Below, one piece after another: positions 1-9,773 of a DNA stretch of 36,847 nucleotides (within the stretch, counting starts at the first letter, position 1; each line of letters begins with the position of its first letter). The position numbers and the translations under genes are program-made. Where the stretch lies: positions 1-36,847 of the forward strand of contig JAUCBJ010008690.1 in the NCBI GenBank assembly GCA_032718475.1, in the 5' to 3' direction. This DNA comes from Nemertoderma westbladi (Eukaryota > Xenacoelomorpha > Nemertodermatida > Nemertodermatidae). The notes under the pieces are model-generated. The model was not told where the DNA came from. It saw nothing but the letters and a program-made list of their open reading frames with translations, and made no database searches.

Positions 1-2
1 CC

Positions 3-1067
3 AAAGACAAGCGGAAATCTAAATTCGGCCATGTTCCCAGCATTTCGCAATCCCCTGGCGTGGCGTTTGGCCAGCCTGCAACTCGAAGTTCTGGGAAAAT
101 TGACCTCTCTAAACTGTTTAACTGCGATGGTTGTTCAGCGCTTTTCATTGACAAAGCTGCTTTCAATAATCATGCTGCCCAATGCGATTTAGGTGATCAC
201 TCAAGTGATGGGAATTTTTCGGTGGAAAGTCTGTGTCCACATTGTGCCAAGGCAGTCCTTGGGAAAGATTGCCTGGGGTGTGACTGCTGTGGGTCTTGGA
301 TACACACCGCATGCCTCGGCTTGGTCAAATCAGATATTCCCATTCTCACCAAGAGTAAAAACTGTAAAATAGTGTGCAACACATGCAAATCGCGTGGCAG
401 TTTTACCATCGGGGAACCTAATGCTAATCCGGCAGCTGTTACTACGGAAACACTAATGTCGGTCGTGTCCAACCTCAAAGATTCAATTTCAAAGGGGTTT
501 AAGCAGCTGAACTCGGATTTAGATGAGCTACGAGAAGAATCCAATGGACTAGCGTCGGGGTCTTCAGACTCACCATGGACCACAGTTAGCCAGAAGACAA
601 CAAGGACTACGGCATCCATGATGACATCAGATGATGTAGACCGGGAAGTGCGAGAACAACGGAAGCGGGAGTTGAATATCGTGATTCGAGGATTACCGGT
701 ATTAGGCAAAGACTCTGACAAAGATAATATATCTTCCCTGTTGGAGTCGGAATTCCATCAGAAAGATGCAATTGTCTCAATAGTCTCCAGCCTTCCATCC
801 AAAGATAACAAGCCCTCTCGAGTAATCATTCGTCTCGCAAACGTTGAAACCAAGAATCTTATTCTCAGTCAAAAGAAAAAACTTCGCCAATCTGCTTTAT
901 TCAGAGCTGTATATATCGACCAAGATCTAACCCGTTTACAAGGTGAGCAGCAGTTTAACAAACGGGAAGCTGCCCGGAATCTTAGATCAACACGAGCAAC
1001 AAGCCGACCTCTATCTCCTTCTTCAATCTCATCTCCATCTCCAATATCTCCATCGGAAAACGTGTAA
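3..1067 (+). CDS. LINE ORF1 protein: C2HC finger, PHD-like finger, L1-ORF1-like RNA-binding region (5' partial)
   Basis: The frame is open from base 3 to the TAA at 1065-1067. Codon 60-62 is GTG, not ATG, so the true start lies left of the window and the protein is longer than 335 residues. Numbering from base 60, a C2HC-type finger (CDGC, then HAAQC) lies at about residues 22-42. A PHD/RING-like cysteine cluster follows at about 59-110 (CPHC, CDCC, HTAC, CNTC). Residues 130-165 form a likely helical linker. From about 200 to 310, a region with RELNIVIRGLP, SRVIIRLAN and VYIDQDLTRLQ resembles the RRM and C-terminal parts of L1-type ORF1 proteins. Such proteins coat the element RNA in ribonucleoprotein particles. 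The ORF is uninterrupted, so this copy is not old. The last ~80 bases overlap the open ORF2 frame. Confidence 0.82.
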   Translation, partial: KDKRKSKFGHVPSISQSPGVAFGQPATRSSGKIDLSKLFNCDGCSALFIDKAAFNNHAAQCDLGDHSSDGNFSVESLCPHCAKAVLGKDCLGCDCCGSWIHTACLGLVKSDIPILTKSKNCKIVCNTCKSRGSFTIGEPNANPAAVTTETLMSVVSNLKDSISKGFKQLNSDLDELREESNGLASGSSDSPWTTVSQKTTRTTASMMTSDDVDREVREQRKRELNIVIRGLPVLGKDSDKDNISSLLESEFHQKDAIVSIVSSLPSKDNKPSRVIIRLANVETKNLILSQKKKLRQSALFRAVYIDQDLTRLQGEQQFNKREAARNLRSTRATSRPLSPSSISSPSPISPSENV

Positions 1068-3892
1068 ACGGAGGAAAGCAACCTAAGGACCCTTTTACTG
1101 AATGCTGCGTAATAAATGCTCAGTCGCTTAAAAATAAACTAACTGACTTTGAGTTCTTTCTACAATCAAATGGATATGGTATTGTTGGTATCACTGAGTC
1201 TTGGTTAACAGACGAAATAACTGATAAAATGGTTAGTGGTAATGGTGATTATATGGTATTCCGGAACGATCGCGTCTCTAGGGGGGGTGGTGTCGCCATT
1301 CTTGTGCGAACAGACATCAAATGTGTCAAGGTTAAATTACCTCCGCAGTTTGAGGACACAGTAGAAGTGGTGGCCGTGGATTTGGTGGGTAGTTCCCCGA
1401 GTCGCTTTATTTGTACATATCGGTCGGGCACTATAGCAACCCTTGACTCTGACAAATTGCTTTCCCAATGTTTATCTTCTCTTTGTGAAGTTACCTACCC
1501 ATGCGTGGTAACTGGAGACTTTAACCTGCCTGATTATGATTGGGTTAAATTAACCCATCCCTCTAATGATAACTATAATGTGCTTTCTCAATGTTTCCTA
1601 GAGAATAGTCTAAATCAATTGCAGCTAAAACCTACCCATGGTAATAATGTGTTAGACCTTGTTTTTTCTACTGAAGATATGTTTATTTCTAATGTTAATG
1701 TTTTGGCCCCTTTTAGTACAAGCGATCACGATTCTGTTGTTTTTAGCATTTTATCTGCTGACCGTAACTTTAATTCTCATGATTGTACTGGTTTTTATGA
1801 TTTTAAAAATGCAGACTATGTTAAGTTTTCCGACTATATAGATAACATAGACTGGCCCTCTGTTTTCAATTCATGTTTGCTGGTAAATGATTTCTGGGAT
1901 ATTTTTAGTGCTACTCTACGTGCAGGGATTGATAAATTTGTTCCATTTAAGGTTTTTGGTGCAAAGCGTAACAAAATAGTCCAACCAGAGTTCCTTAGAC
2001 TTCTCCAGCGTAAGAAAAAACTGTTATGGCGGCGGCGCCATACAGTCAATGGTGGATTGGAATATAAGAAATGTGCTAAAGCTACATCACAAGCAACCTT
2101 CCGGGCTGCCTGCATACGCGAAAATAGAATTCTAAGCTCTGGTAATATTGGAAATATTTTTGCACATATAAATTCCAAACGTAACCTGAAATCAGGTATT
2201 TCTCCATTTAAGTACAAAGGTGCAACAGTTGTTAATGATTGTGATAAGGCTCGAATTTTATCTAGTGTTTTTTCAGAAAACTTTTCACTTGATGATGGTG
2301 CTGTGCCTAATTTTGAGCAGCGTGTTCCAGCTCACGTATCTTTGTCCTCAGTCGATTTTACCCCAATTAAAGTGTATACTTTTTTACGTAAGATTGAAGG
2401 TAAATCCAGTCGCACTCCAGATGGCTTCCCCAGTTTGTTATTTAGTAATTTATCACGGTGCCTTGCAGCTCCTTTAGCTACTATATTTCAAGTATCATTT
2501 AGTAGCCATGCTCTCCCTTCTATATGGTTAACAGCTTACATTATACCGGTTTATAAGAAAGGTGATGCCTCTAATCCATATAATTATAGACCAATTTCGT
2601 TAACTTGTATTTCATGTAAGATTATGGAGATGTGTATCAAGGAGACAGTGTTAGAATATTTATACTTACACAATGTAATATCTAAATCTCAGCATGGGTT
2701 TTTAAAAAAGCGGTCTACTTGTACTCAATTATTAGAATGTGTTACGGAGTGGTGCAACTTATTGGATAAACGTCATAGCTGTGATATAATATATGTAGAT
2801 TTTGCCAAAGCTTTTGATTCTGTGGTGCATAGTAAATTATTGTTTAAGCTATCTAGTTACGGTATTACTGGCGATTTACTGTTATGGTTATCTGCATTTT
2901 TAACAGATCGTAGTCAAAAAGTATTAATTGGTAATAGTTTCTCCAATGTCTGTCACGTGGTATCTGGAACACCTCAAGGAAGTGTTCTAGGCCCAATATT
3001 ATTTATTATATTTATTAATGACTTACCTGATGCCATTGATCGCCGTGTATCATGTAAACTATTTGCCGACGATGTAAAGCTATATGCACAGACTTCAGAT
3101 AGATTAATACTTAACAAAGCCTTATTAGATTTGGAAATGTGGTCTGCCAATTGGCAACTGCATATTGCAGCACATAAATGCAGCGTGCTTCACATCGGCT
3201 CGGCAGACCGCACTGATTGTCAATATATGTTAGGGGGGAAGTTATTAAATGTAGAAACATCTTGTAGGGACCTCGGTATTACAATGTGCAGTAACCTTAT
3301 TTTTGATACCTATTGTCGTGAACAATCTGCAAAGGCTTTCAAAATGATCAACCTTATATTTAAGTGCTTTCACACCAACAACCGTAGTGCATTAATTATA
3401 GATTACAAATCTTATGTGCGACCCTTGTTAGAATACTGTACATCAGTGTGGTCTCCGTATCATTTAGGAAGTATAGATTTAATTGAGCGTGTCCAGCGAT
3501 ATTTTACACGCCGCCTTTTTAAACGTTGTAATTTAGATTGTTCGTTAAGTTATTTAGATCGCCTTACTGACCTACAGTTGCAACCATTAGAAGTCCGACG
3601 AATAATCTATGACCTGAAGATGACCTTTGCTATATATCATAACGACGTTGACTTAAATACTTCTGACTTCTTCAGCTTGGCTCCTAGGGCTGGGTTGAGA
3701 GGACATGACCGCAAGTTGCACCACCGGCAGTCTCGACTGTTAATGTGTAAAAATATATTTGCGTACAGAGTTGTTCCTATTTGGAACTGGCTCCCTGCTG
3801 AGATTGTTAACTCATTGTCTAAAAGCATTTTCTCTAATAAAGTTAAAGGCCTGAATCTACTTTCTTTTTGTTATTTTAACCGAGCTATGTGA
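986..3892 (+). CDS. LINE ORF2: endonuclease/exonuclease/phosphatase domain plus reverse transcriptase
   Basis: The first in-frame ATG is at 1229, but endonuclease sequence begins before it: VINAQSLKNK, then GIVGITESWL, encoded from about 1109. The functional protein therefore starts upstream. The frame is open from 986, just after a TAG at 983-985, and contains no ATG before 1229. Endonuclease landmarks are all present: NAQ, TESWL, GDFNLPD, THGNNVLDLV and SDHD. The RT follows with PVYKKGD, YRPISL, QHGF, YVDFAKAFDSV, GTPQGSVLGP and the catalytic FADD. The C-terminal LEYCTSVWSPY and RVQRYFTRRLF are typical of CR1/Jockey-like elements. There is no RNase H. The product would nick target DNA and copy the element RNA by target-primed reverse transcription. 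No frameshift or stop breaks the domains. How ORF2 is translated, by -1 frameshift from ORF1 or by reinitiation, is unknown. Confidence 0.88.
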   Translation: MNTSNKPTSISFFNLISISNISIGKRVNGGKQPKDPFTECCVINAQSLKNKLTDFEFFLQSNGYGIVGITESWLTDEITDKMVSGNGDYMVFRNDRVSRGGGVAILVRTDIKCVKVKLPPQFEDTVEVVAVDLVGSSPSRFICTYRSGTIATLDSDKLLSQCLSSLCEVTYPCVVTGDFNLPDYDWVKLTHPSNDNYNVLSQCFLENSLNQLQLKPTHGNNVLDLVFSTEDMFISNVNVLAPFSTSDHDSVVFSILSADRNFNSHDCTGFYDFKNADYVKFSDYIDNIDWPSVFNSCLLVNDFWDIFSATLRAGIDKFVPFKVFGAKRNKIVQPEFLRLLQRKKKLLWRRRHTVNGGLEYKKCAKATSQATFRAACIRENRILSSGNIGNIFAHINSKRNLKSGISPFKYKGATVVNDCDKARILSSVFSENFSLDDGAVPNFEQRVPAHVSLSSVDFTPIKVYTFLRKIEGKSSRTPDGFPSLLFSNLSRCLAAPLATIFQVSFSSHALPSIWLTAYIIPVYKKGDASNPYNYRPISLTCISCKIMEMCIKETVLEYLYLHNVISKSQHGFLKKRSTCTQLLECVTEWCNLLDKRHSCDIIYVDFAKAFDSVVHSKLLFKLSSYGITGDLLLWLSAFLTDRSQKVLIGNSFSNVCHVVSGTPQGSVLGPILFIIFINDLPDAIDRRVSCKLFADDVKLYAQTSDRLILNKALLDLEMWSANWQLHIAAHKCSVLHIGSADRTDCQYMLGGKLLNVETSCRDLGITMCSNLIFDTYCREQSAKAFKMINLIFKCFHTNNRSALIIDYKSYVRPLLEYCTSVWSPYHLGSIDLIERVQRYFTRRLFKRCNLDCSLSYLDRLTDLQLQPLEVRRIIYDLKMTFAIYHNDVDLNTSDFFSLAPRAGLRGHDRKLHHRQSRLLMCKNIFAYRVVPIWNWLPAEIVNSLSKSIFSNKVKGLNLLSFCYFNRAM

Positions 3893-4250
3893 TAAATATG
3901 TTTTAATAATAATATAACCAGTTATTGTAATGTTGTCTGTCCTTCATGTTTTTTTTTTAAGTGGGTTTTATGTACTAAATGTCGAATTTTATCTGCTAAT
4001 ACGTTATTTTTATTGTAAACTATTTTATAAATTTTTAGATATTTTGAACTATTTTAGATTTATTTTAAACTATTTTAAAACTTTGTAGATATTTTGAACT
4101 ATTTTAGATTTATTTTAAACTGTTGCAAATTTGTATGCTCTATATAACCTACCGTAAGTGTACCTGGTTTTACCGTAAGTGTACCTGGTTTGTTTTTCTC
4201 CGGTGTCTTTATTTTAATTAATATTTCACTGTTAAATAATAATAATAGTA
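3893..4250 (+). repeat. LINE 3' UTR with two internal duplications
   Basis: The AT-rich 3' UTR follows the ORF2 stop. A 36-bp segment at 4036-4071 recurs at 4086-4121 (period 50 bp). A perfect 21-bp tandem duplication containing CCGTAAGTGTACC lies at 4150-4170 and 4171-4191. A (TAA)n-like run at 4233-4247 is the likely element end. Past it, 4250-4558 is non-coding with a short GACTGACTGAGAGAGAGA stretch and nothing else I recognise. Confidence 0.6.
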
Positions 4251-5340
4251 CTGGTACTTACACTGACTGACTGAGAGAGAGCTGGCATTTGGGCATGGGC
4301 AGTGCTAAGTTTCAGAGTATAGTCATTTCCTTGTATGTCATTGTAGCCCTATATGGTGACATACAAGCAGTATGTGACCACCTGACCACCTAGCCAGAAG
4401 TATATAGTATTAGTATACAATAGGTACATACATTGAATACGACTAATGAATGTATCTTGCTGAAATATTATTATTATCTGATAATGGACCCTCCTGATGT
4501 AGATGTGCTGAACCTCTAAACGAACCCGGAGTGAAGTTAAACATCCATTTTTACTCGGGTGTGGCTGTGTGGAATCGAGTTCCTTCATGAAAATAAGTTA
4601 CCTACTAATCGGGATTTTTTGCGCCGCCTCAACTTCATAATGAAAACCTGCCGGCATAATGAAACCCTTTATATTTCTTCTGAATCACTGACATCTGAGA
4701 TTGCTGAGCTTTGGGGGCGAGGTGGTATTCCAACAATTGCAACTCAATCAAAAACATTAAAAATCATTCGGCTCCATAAGGAATACGACAACAAGGCTGC
4801 AAAGTTTAATAGGAATTTGAAGGGAGGCGAAAGGAGTGATGCTCTAAAAGGCTTTGAGATTAAGCTGGATAAAACCTATTTAATATAGCTTCAAAGAATG
4901 CAGAAGCAATGCTGCAAGCTTTGGCTATTTCAGGTGATTCTGCGGCAGCTGAGGACTTAAAATTCTTTTCTGATCAGCTCTCTACACGGCAGGCGAGTAT
5001 GGTTGGATTGGATTTAGTGAGGGCCAAGAAAAGCAAAGCCAAAGCTATTATAATAGCTAAGAAAGAGGAAGCTGCAGCAAAGAAGGCAGAGAGGAAGAAG
5101 GCTAAACTGTCTGAAAGAATAATCGAAAATGTTTCATCAGCTTCAGAAGATAATGTTTCTACTGGAGAATCAACTCAAAATGATGATGATAATGACTATG
5201 TTCCAAAGTTCAGAAAAGAAAAAAAGAGAAAATCTATTTGCACATCAGTACTTACCTCAACTCTCTGCAGGGAAAATATACCCAGCAAGCCTGGCGTAAG
5301 AATAGTTTGTGCTACATGTGCCGCCATTGGTACAGTATAA

Positions 5341-6480
5341 ATGTTATTACCGAAAATGTAACATTAAGCAGGTCAACAATGATGCGTCACCAAAAGAAAA
5401 ACCATGAAGAACAGGTAATGAAGATCAAGGCTGATATAGCAAGTGACCACGATCAAGGAGATTTGGAGATTCACTTTGATGGTAAGAGATTCAATCAAAT
5501 AGCTGGGTATAAAGCAGAACCACGACTTACTGTTTGTGTGACTGGATCTGGACTCTGTAATGATAAGTTCATAGGAGCTCCACGAATGAAAGATGAATGT
5601 GGTGATACGATGGCTTATACAGTCAATTCAGTACTGATTGAATGGGGAATTGTTAACAGAGTGAAAGCAGTTTGTGTGGACACCACTAATTCAAACACAG
5701 GAGCTGAAAATGGTAGTGTTGTTATTTTGGAGGGTCTGCTTGAACGTCCATTGGTTTGGCTACCATGTCGACACCACATGCTGGAACTAATATTGAAGGC
5801 AGCATTTATCTTCAAGGTTAGCAAACGGACACAAAGTCCTTATGAGGCATCATTCACTGCTTTCCATGAGGAACAGTATGATCAACTTGTTCTAACTGAC
5901 TTTATCCTCCCTCAATTACCAGCAGATATGTTTGAAGATTTTAATGAGGTATTGGAAACCATGGAAGGTTTACTAAAGCCAGATGCTCCTGCACAGCCAC
6001 GTGGAGATTACCTGGATTTGATTGAACTCGCCATCATATTTCTTGGTGGAACTCCACCTCGTGGTATCCATTTTAGATGTCCAGGATCATATAATCATAC
6101 GAGCTGGATGTCAAAGCTAAGATATGCCATTATGATGGAACTCTTCGCTCTTCAAATTCAGATGACACCAGAGGCAACCAGTGACCTGCATGATTTTAAT
6201 CTGTGGGCTATAAGAACTTATGTGGTTTATTGGTTCAGTGCTCCAGAATTACTGAATGCTCCCGCAAATGATCTTAAGTTTATGGAAAAGCTTAGTGTTC
6301 ATGCAATTTATGATCAGGATCTTTATCTAGTCTGCAGTACTGTAGTGTCCCGGCATCAATGGTACATCTCAGCTGAGTTGTTGGTACTTGCCTTGTTCGA
6401 CAGCAAGACATCAGACAAAGATAAAGGTGAGATTGCCAGTGCTCTTCTGGCGCAGCCCATGGAAGATATGGCTTCAGGGC
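5341..6480 (+). pseudogene. Transposase-like core domain
   Basis: This is the best preserved part of the gene. Acidic candidates for an RNase-H-fold active site are the Asp in HFDGKRF (about 5480) and the Asp in VDTTNSNTG (about 5680). A CRHH motif with following ELIL (about 5765-5790) recalls the C-x-x-H region of hAT transposases. The RHQWYISAELLVLALFD stretch (about 6351-6400) precedes a linker into the PHD fingers. Which Glu would complete the catalytic triad I cannot say. No stop occurs in this segment, so decay is modest. Confidence 0.6.
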
Positions 6481-6489
6481 GGCCCCAGT

Positions 6490-6633
6490 TCCTGTTTTGT
6501 ATATGCAATGGGCGATTTGATTCATCGATGGTATGTTGTGATAATGACAAGTGTCCCATTAAATGGTACCACTTTAAATGTGTCAACATATCCAAGAAAC
6601 CTTTAGGGCAGTGGTATCGTCCACGTTGTCCTC
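6490..6633 (+). other. First ING-like PHD finger, one zinc ligand lost
   Basis: The segment reads FCIC, then CCDNDKC, WYHFKC and finally WYRPRC. Spacing and aromatic residues match the PHD finger of ING proteins, which reads methylated histone H3K4. The last pair should be C-x-x-C, but the first cysteine is replaced by arginine (CGT at the place of a TGT). The finger is encoded without an intron. Confidence 0.7.
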
Positions 6634-6650
6634 GGCCATCAGTAAATGAG

Positions 6651-6968
6651 AAGTTCTGCATATGCTAGAAGGGAGGAGATGGAGCAATGGTTGCGTGTGA
6701 TAATGTGTTGTGCACCATTGAATGGTTCCATTTCAGGTGGATCTTGATGATCATATGATTTTATGAGTCCTTTAATTGATAACAAATATATTTGTTACAT
6801 ATTATATATACCAACCAATATAAGTTTTTCACAGTGTTTATCATTATTTGCGTAGACAGACAAACTAACCACAATTACTAATACAATTACTCTATTTATA
6901 TTAGGTGTGTTGACATCACTGCAATTCCAAGTGGGCTGTGGTACTGCAAGTGGTGTAGAGGAATTGAT
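6651..6968 (+). pseudogene. Second ING-like PHD finger, split by an intron and interrupted by a stop
   Basis: After EKFCIC the frame meets TAG at 6666-6668 and then continues KGGDGAMVACDNVLC and EWFHF. If the intron is removed, the next residues are RCVDITAIPSGLWYCKWC, completing all eight zinc ligands in ING-type order. The finger is thus intact apart from the stop. Confidence 0.72.
6737..6904 (+). other. GT-AG intron, 168 bp, phase 2, inside second PHD finger
   Basis: The donor is TTTCAG|GTGGAT and the acceptor is TATTAG|GTGTG. Joining 6736 to 6905 restores the PHD codon series HF-R-C-V-D exactly in frame. The intron is AT-rich. The same codon position in the first finger has no intron. 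Confidence 0.78.
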
Positions 6969-7469
6969 TCTTCGACACAAAAGAAACCACTAACGCTGTC
7001 TGAAAGAGTCAACCCCAGATCATGGCTGCTTTTCAAGGTATATAATCTGGATACAGCTTGGATGCAATTAAAACCAGAGTTTTACAACACGGACTGTGGT
7101 TACTTAGCTGCGAAGGAGAAACTGAACAAGTTGACTACAGTTAACGATATCTCAGAACGAGGAGTAGCTCACACCTTACGATATCTTCAGTACCCACGGA
7201 CAACTAATGAGAAAGATTTACAGAACCTCCTCCTGGTTACCAAGCACCACATTGACCAATACCCATAATATGACCGTGATACTTTTGCAATTATGTGTGA
7301 TGGAGATAGTGACTAACTGGACTAGCTTCTTTCTTGCTTTCTGTATAAACTGTACACCTATCCTGTCTAGGTTACTTGTTGATTGGATTAACCTTGTTTT
7401 CAATGTTTGATGTTGAAATGATTAAAATGCACCTTCATTGTTAAAACATATGTCATGAAGCAAGCCTAG

Positions 7470-8353
7470 CCCAGTGAAAAGTGCGCAAGCGTATCGCAAG
7501 CGTGCAACGCAGGCGTATCTGATGTGATTCCCAAGAGTTATGGCCCGACCTTTACGCAAGCGACCTACTTGCGTTAAGTCGCATAGATATCGCAACAACT
7601 TGCGTTCAGTCGCATAAAACTCGTATGCGATTCACTTGCGACTTTCAAGCGTCATGAGGCATAAATATCACAAAAATCTACTGATTGTGATTTTTGTGTA
7701 ATATAATTGATTGAATTGTTGCATTGAATTGTAATATAATATTGAGACCTTGTGACAGAAAATATGATACAGTAGTTGATTATTCCACTACTGTTTGATA
7801 CTATGGGCTTCCATATCATCTGCCTACTTTACTTACCTTACATTACATTACATTACACTCTCTAGACATAGAACATTAGACATCGTGTATGAATCAATAC
7901 TAGAAATGGTTGGTTATATACAGGTTAATACAAATAGATTAGAATAACCATGATACACTTTTAACTATTCCCTATAATTTTCAATTCTATAAAATATATG
8001 AATATAATCACTGAATTCGACAGCCATACAGTATTAGATAATTCATATTCATCAATTTTATATTTTAAATCTATTTATTTCTTGATATGGAATCTCATGA
8101 TATGGAATAAAGATTCTCATGGTGTAAAACATGCGTTAAATAAGCGTTAAATGAGGTGTGATTCCCATGCGATTTTCATGCACGGAATCACAGGCGTAAA
8201 ATAAGTTGTGAATCGCATGCGTGGAATCGCTTCCCTATTTTACATGTGATTCACATGCGAATCACAAGATTTTTATCGCTATTTATTGAGCCGCAATAAA
8301 AACGCATGACGCATTAAAATCACTTGCGATACGCATGCGCATTTTTCACTGGG
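7470..8353. mobile_element. MITE-like non-autonomous DNA transposon with ~34-bp terminal inverted repeats
   Basis: The left end CCCAGTGAAAAGTGCGCAAG and the reverse complement of the right end (CCCAGTGAAAAATGCGCATG) match with few differences and continue into GTATCGCAAG on both sides. Subterminal regions (7480-7660 and 8120-8345) are packed with short motifs of the types CGCAAG, ACTTGCG and CGCATGCG. The middle (7660-8120) is AT-rich with a short (TTACA)n-like run near 7838. There is no coding capacity. A target-site duplication is not convincing; at best AG flanks both ends. Confidence 0.75.
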
Positions 8354-9129
8354 AGGTATCTTTTCAAACACCTACTGATATCTATCTTACAGTCTTATCC
8401 TTCCTATACAGTATATAGGAATGATATGGACAATAACTACATATCAGCATCGAATTAATTTGTACCGAAATACTGAATAATAAGGTTCAATCAACTCACT
8501 TTAACGAATAGCAAGTGCAATGGAGAAGTTCCTACAACAGCCAATCTGTAGAAAATATGGCAAAGGTGCAATGTGCAAAATAAACCGATTTTCTTATCTT
8601 ATACTATTTGGAACTAGTCCCTCTGCAACATTCAAATTCTAAAAAAAACAGCTTTTTCAGCAACATTTTTTCATGGTTTGAAGGTCACCGTGGGAGTAGT
8701 TCGGCACATTTTCGGACACCATCGTTGATATTTATCGAGTTTTTACACAATTTGGAACAAATTCTCGTATGTAGTAACATTGATAGGCTAGCGAAAGTTG
8801 GTTTTTTTTGAACCACTAGCAATCAAGGCTGCAAGGCTAGCAGCAGCCTGGCAGCAACAATACAACCAGGTCAGAAAGTGTACGTACACGCGAACAACAC
8901 CTTGCAGCCTTGAATACAACACAGCAATACCGGACCAGTGTCCTGTTGTCTGAGTATCATCACTGCACTGACCACAGAACCTCTGAACCTGTCTGCCAGT
9001 GCAGGTGCAGCAACAGTCAGTACTGCAGTAGGCTACTGAATTGTTAATACCGGTACTGCTGTACTGTACTGCCTGACTGCTGTAATATTAAAATACCCAG
9101 ATACTGAAACTGCACTGAAATCAGAAAAT
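8354..9129 (+). other. Non-coding region upstream of nicalin
   Basis: No gene is visible. A perfect 14-bp inverted repeat (core CAAGGCTGCAAGG) at 8823-8836 and 8900-8913 could form a stem with a 63-base loop. The final 200 bases are rich in CTGC and ACTG words. I cannot place a TATA box or transcription start. Confidence 0.4.
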
Positions 9130-9773
9130 ATGACTATGGAAGAGTTTACGACGACTGTCTGCGATTTAGGCCGGTGGCACTTGGTCGCTGCAGTGCTCCT
9201 TCTCCCCCTCCTAGCTGCGCTGAACTCCCCTCTAGGCGGGGAGGCCAGTAGCGACTTCCCTGCCTACCGGATGTACCAATACGACCTGTACGGGAAGGCG
9301 TACGGCTGCAAGCAGTCCCGCCTAAACCTCGAAGCCGCTGCCTTGTCTACTACTCCAGGGAGTAGCAATTACGCCCGTAGATGTCTCGTCTACCGTGCCT
9401 TGGATCTCACTGTGGACCACATAAAAGCGATTCTCGCTACCACAGTCGGGGGTCTACTCGTCCTCCTCCCACCTGATTGGTCAGTCGCATCGGCTGAAGC
9501 GATAGCGGCGTTCCAACAACTAGAATCCTGGGCTCTCTCCGAAGAGTTCGATCTTCCGGTTTACTTCGCCGCGGAGACTCCGGTACTCCGCGGGGTCCAC
9601 CAGTCGTTAGTCGCGGGTACCGCAGCCAGCGAGGCCCCGACCGCCGCTCAGGCCCTGGTAAGGTCTATCAGCGCCGCTGGCTACCAGTTGGTCACCGCCA
9701 CCACTGACGCCGCTAATAAACCCCTACCCAACGCTGAGTTGACCACCCTCTATGGCCTACTAACGGCAGATAG
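9130..9773 (+). CDS. NCLN: NCLN exon 1
   Basis: This exon encodes the signal segment and the first ~215 residues. It ends at GCAGATAG|GTCAGTAG, a good splice donor, in phase 2. Without splicing the frame runs only a few codons further to a stop at 9784-9786. The exon is GC- and CpG-richer than its surroundings, in keeping with conserved coding sequence. Confidence 0.88.

Larger units (their letters stand above)
1..4250 (+). mobile_element. Two-ORF non-LTR retrotransposon, 5' end outside window
   Basis: The region has the layout of an autonomous LINE: an ORF1 with nucleic-acid-binding domains, an ORF2 with endonuclease then reverse transcriptase, and an AT-rich 3' UTR that contains internal duplications and reaches a short (TAA)n run at about 4233-4247. 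I place the 3' end near that run by analogy with LINEs that end in short microsatellites. No poly(A) tail is visible and no target-site duplication can be checked because the 5' end is outside the window. There is no RNase H domain after the RT. Clade is probably within the CR1/L2/Jockey group, judged from RT motif style, and is not resolved. Confidence 0.85.
4559..7268 (+). pseudogene. Broken transposase-like gene with two ING-like PHD fingers and an intron
   Basis: Three overlapping open frames plus a downstream exon form one broken protein. Part 1 (4559-4888) has the N-terminal ELWGRGGIPT region. Part 2 (about 4879-5337) continues with NIASKNAEAMLQ and a lysine/alanine-rich coiled stretch. 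Part 3 (about 5334-6668) has the core with HFDGKRFNQ, VDTTNSNTG, LPCRHHMLELIL, LGGTPPRGIHF and YWFSAPE. The two frame switches, near 4876-4880 and near 5335, look like small indels. Part 3 runs into two PHD fingers. A TAG (6666-6668) interrupts the second finger, and an intron (6737-6904) splits it. The last exon (6905-7268) ends with the conserved C-terminus (TVNDISERGVAHTL). The core matches a family, known to me as multicopy unannotated invertebrate genes, that I judge an RNase-H-fold, hAT-like transposase; that classification is inference. I see no flanking inverted repeats. Confidence 0.72.

Noticed and set aside
197-721. 174-codon minus-strand ORF
   Set aside because: It is antisense to the LINE ORF1, which has clear domains on the + strand.
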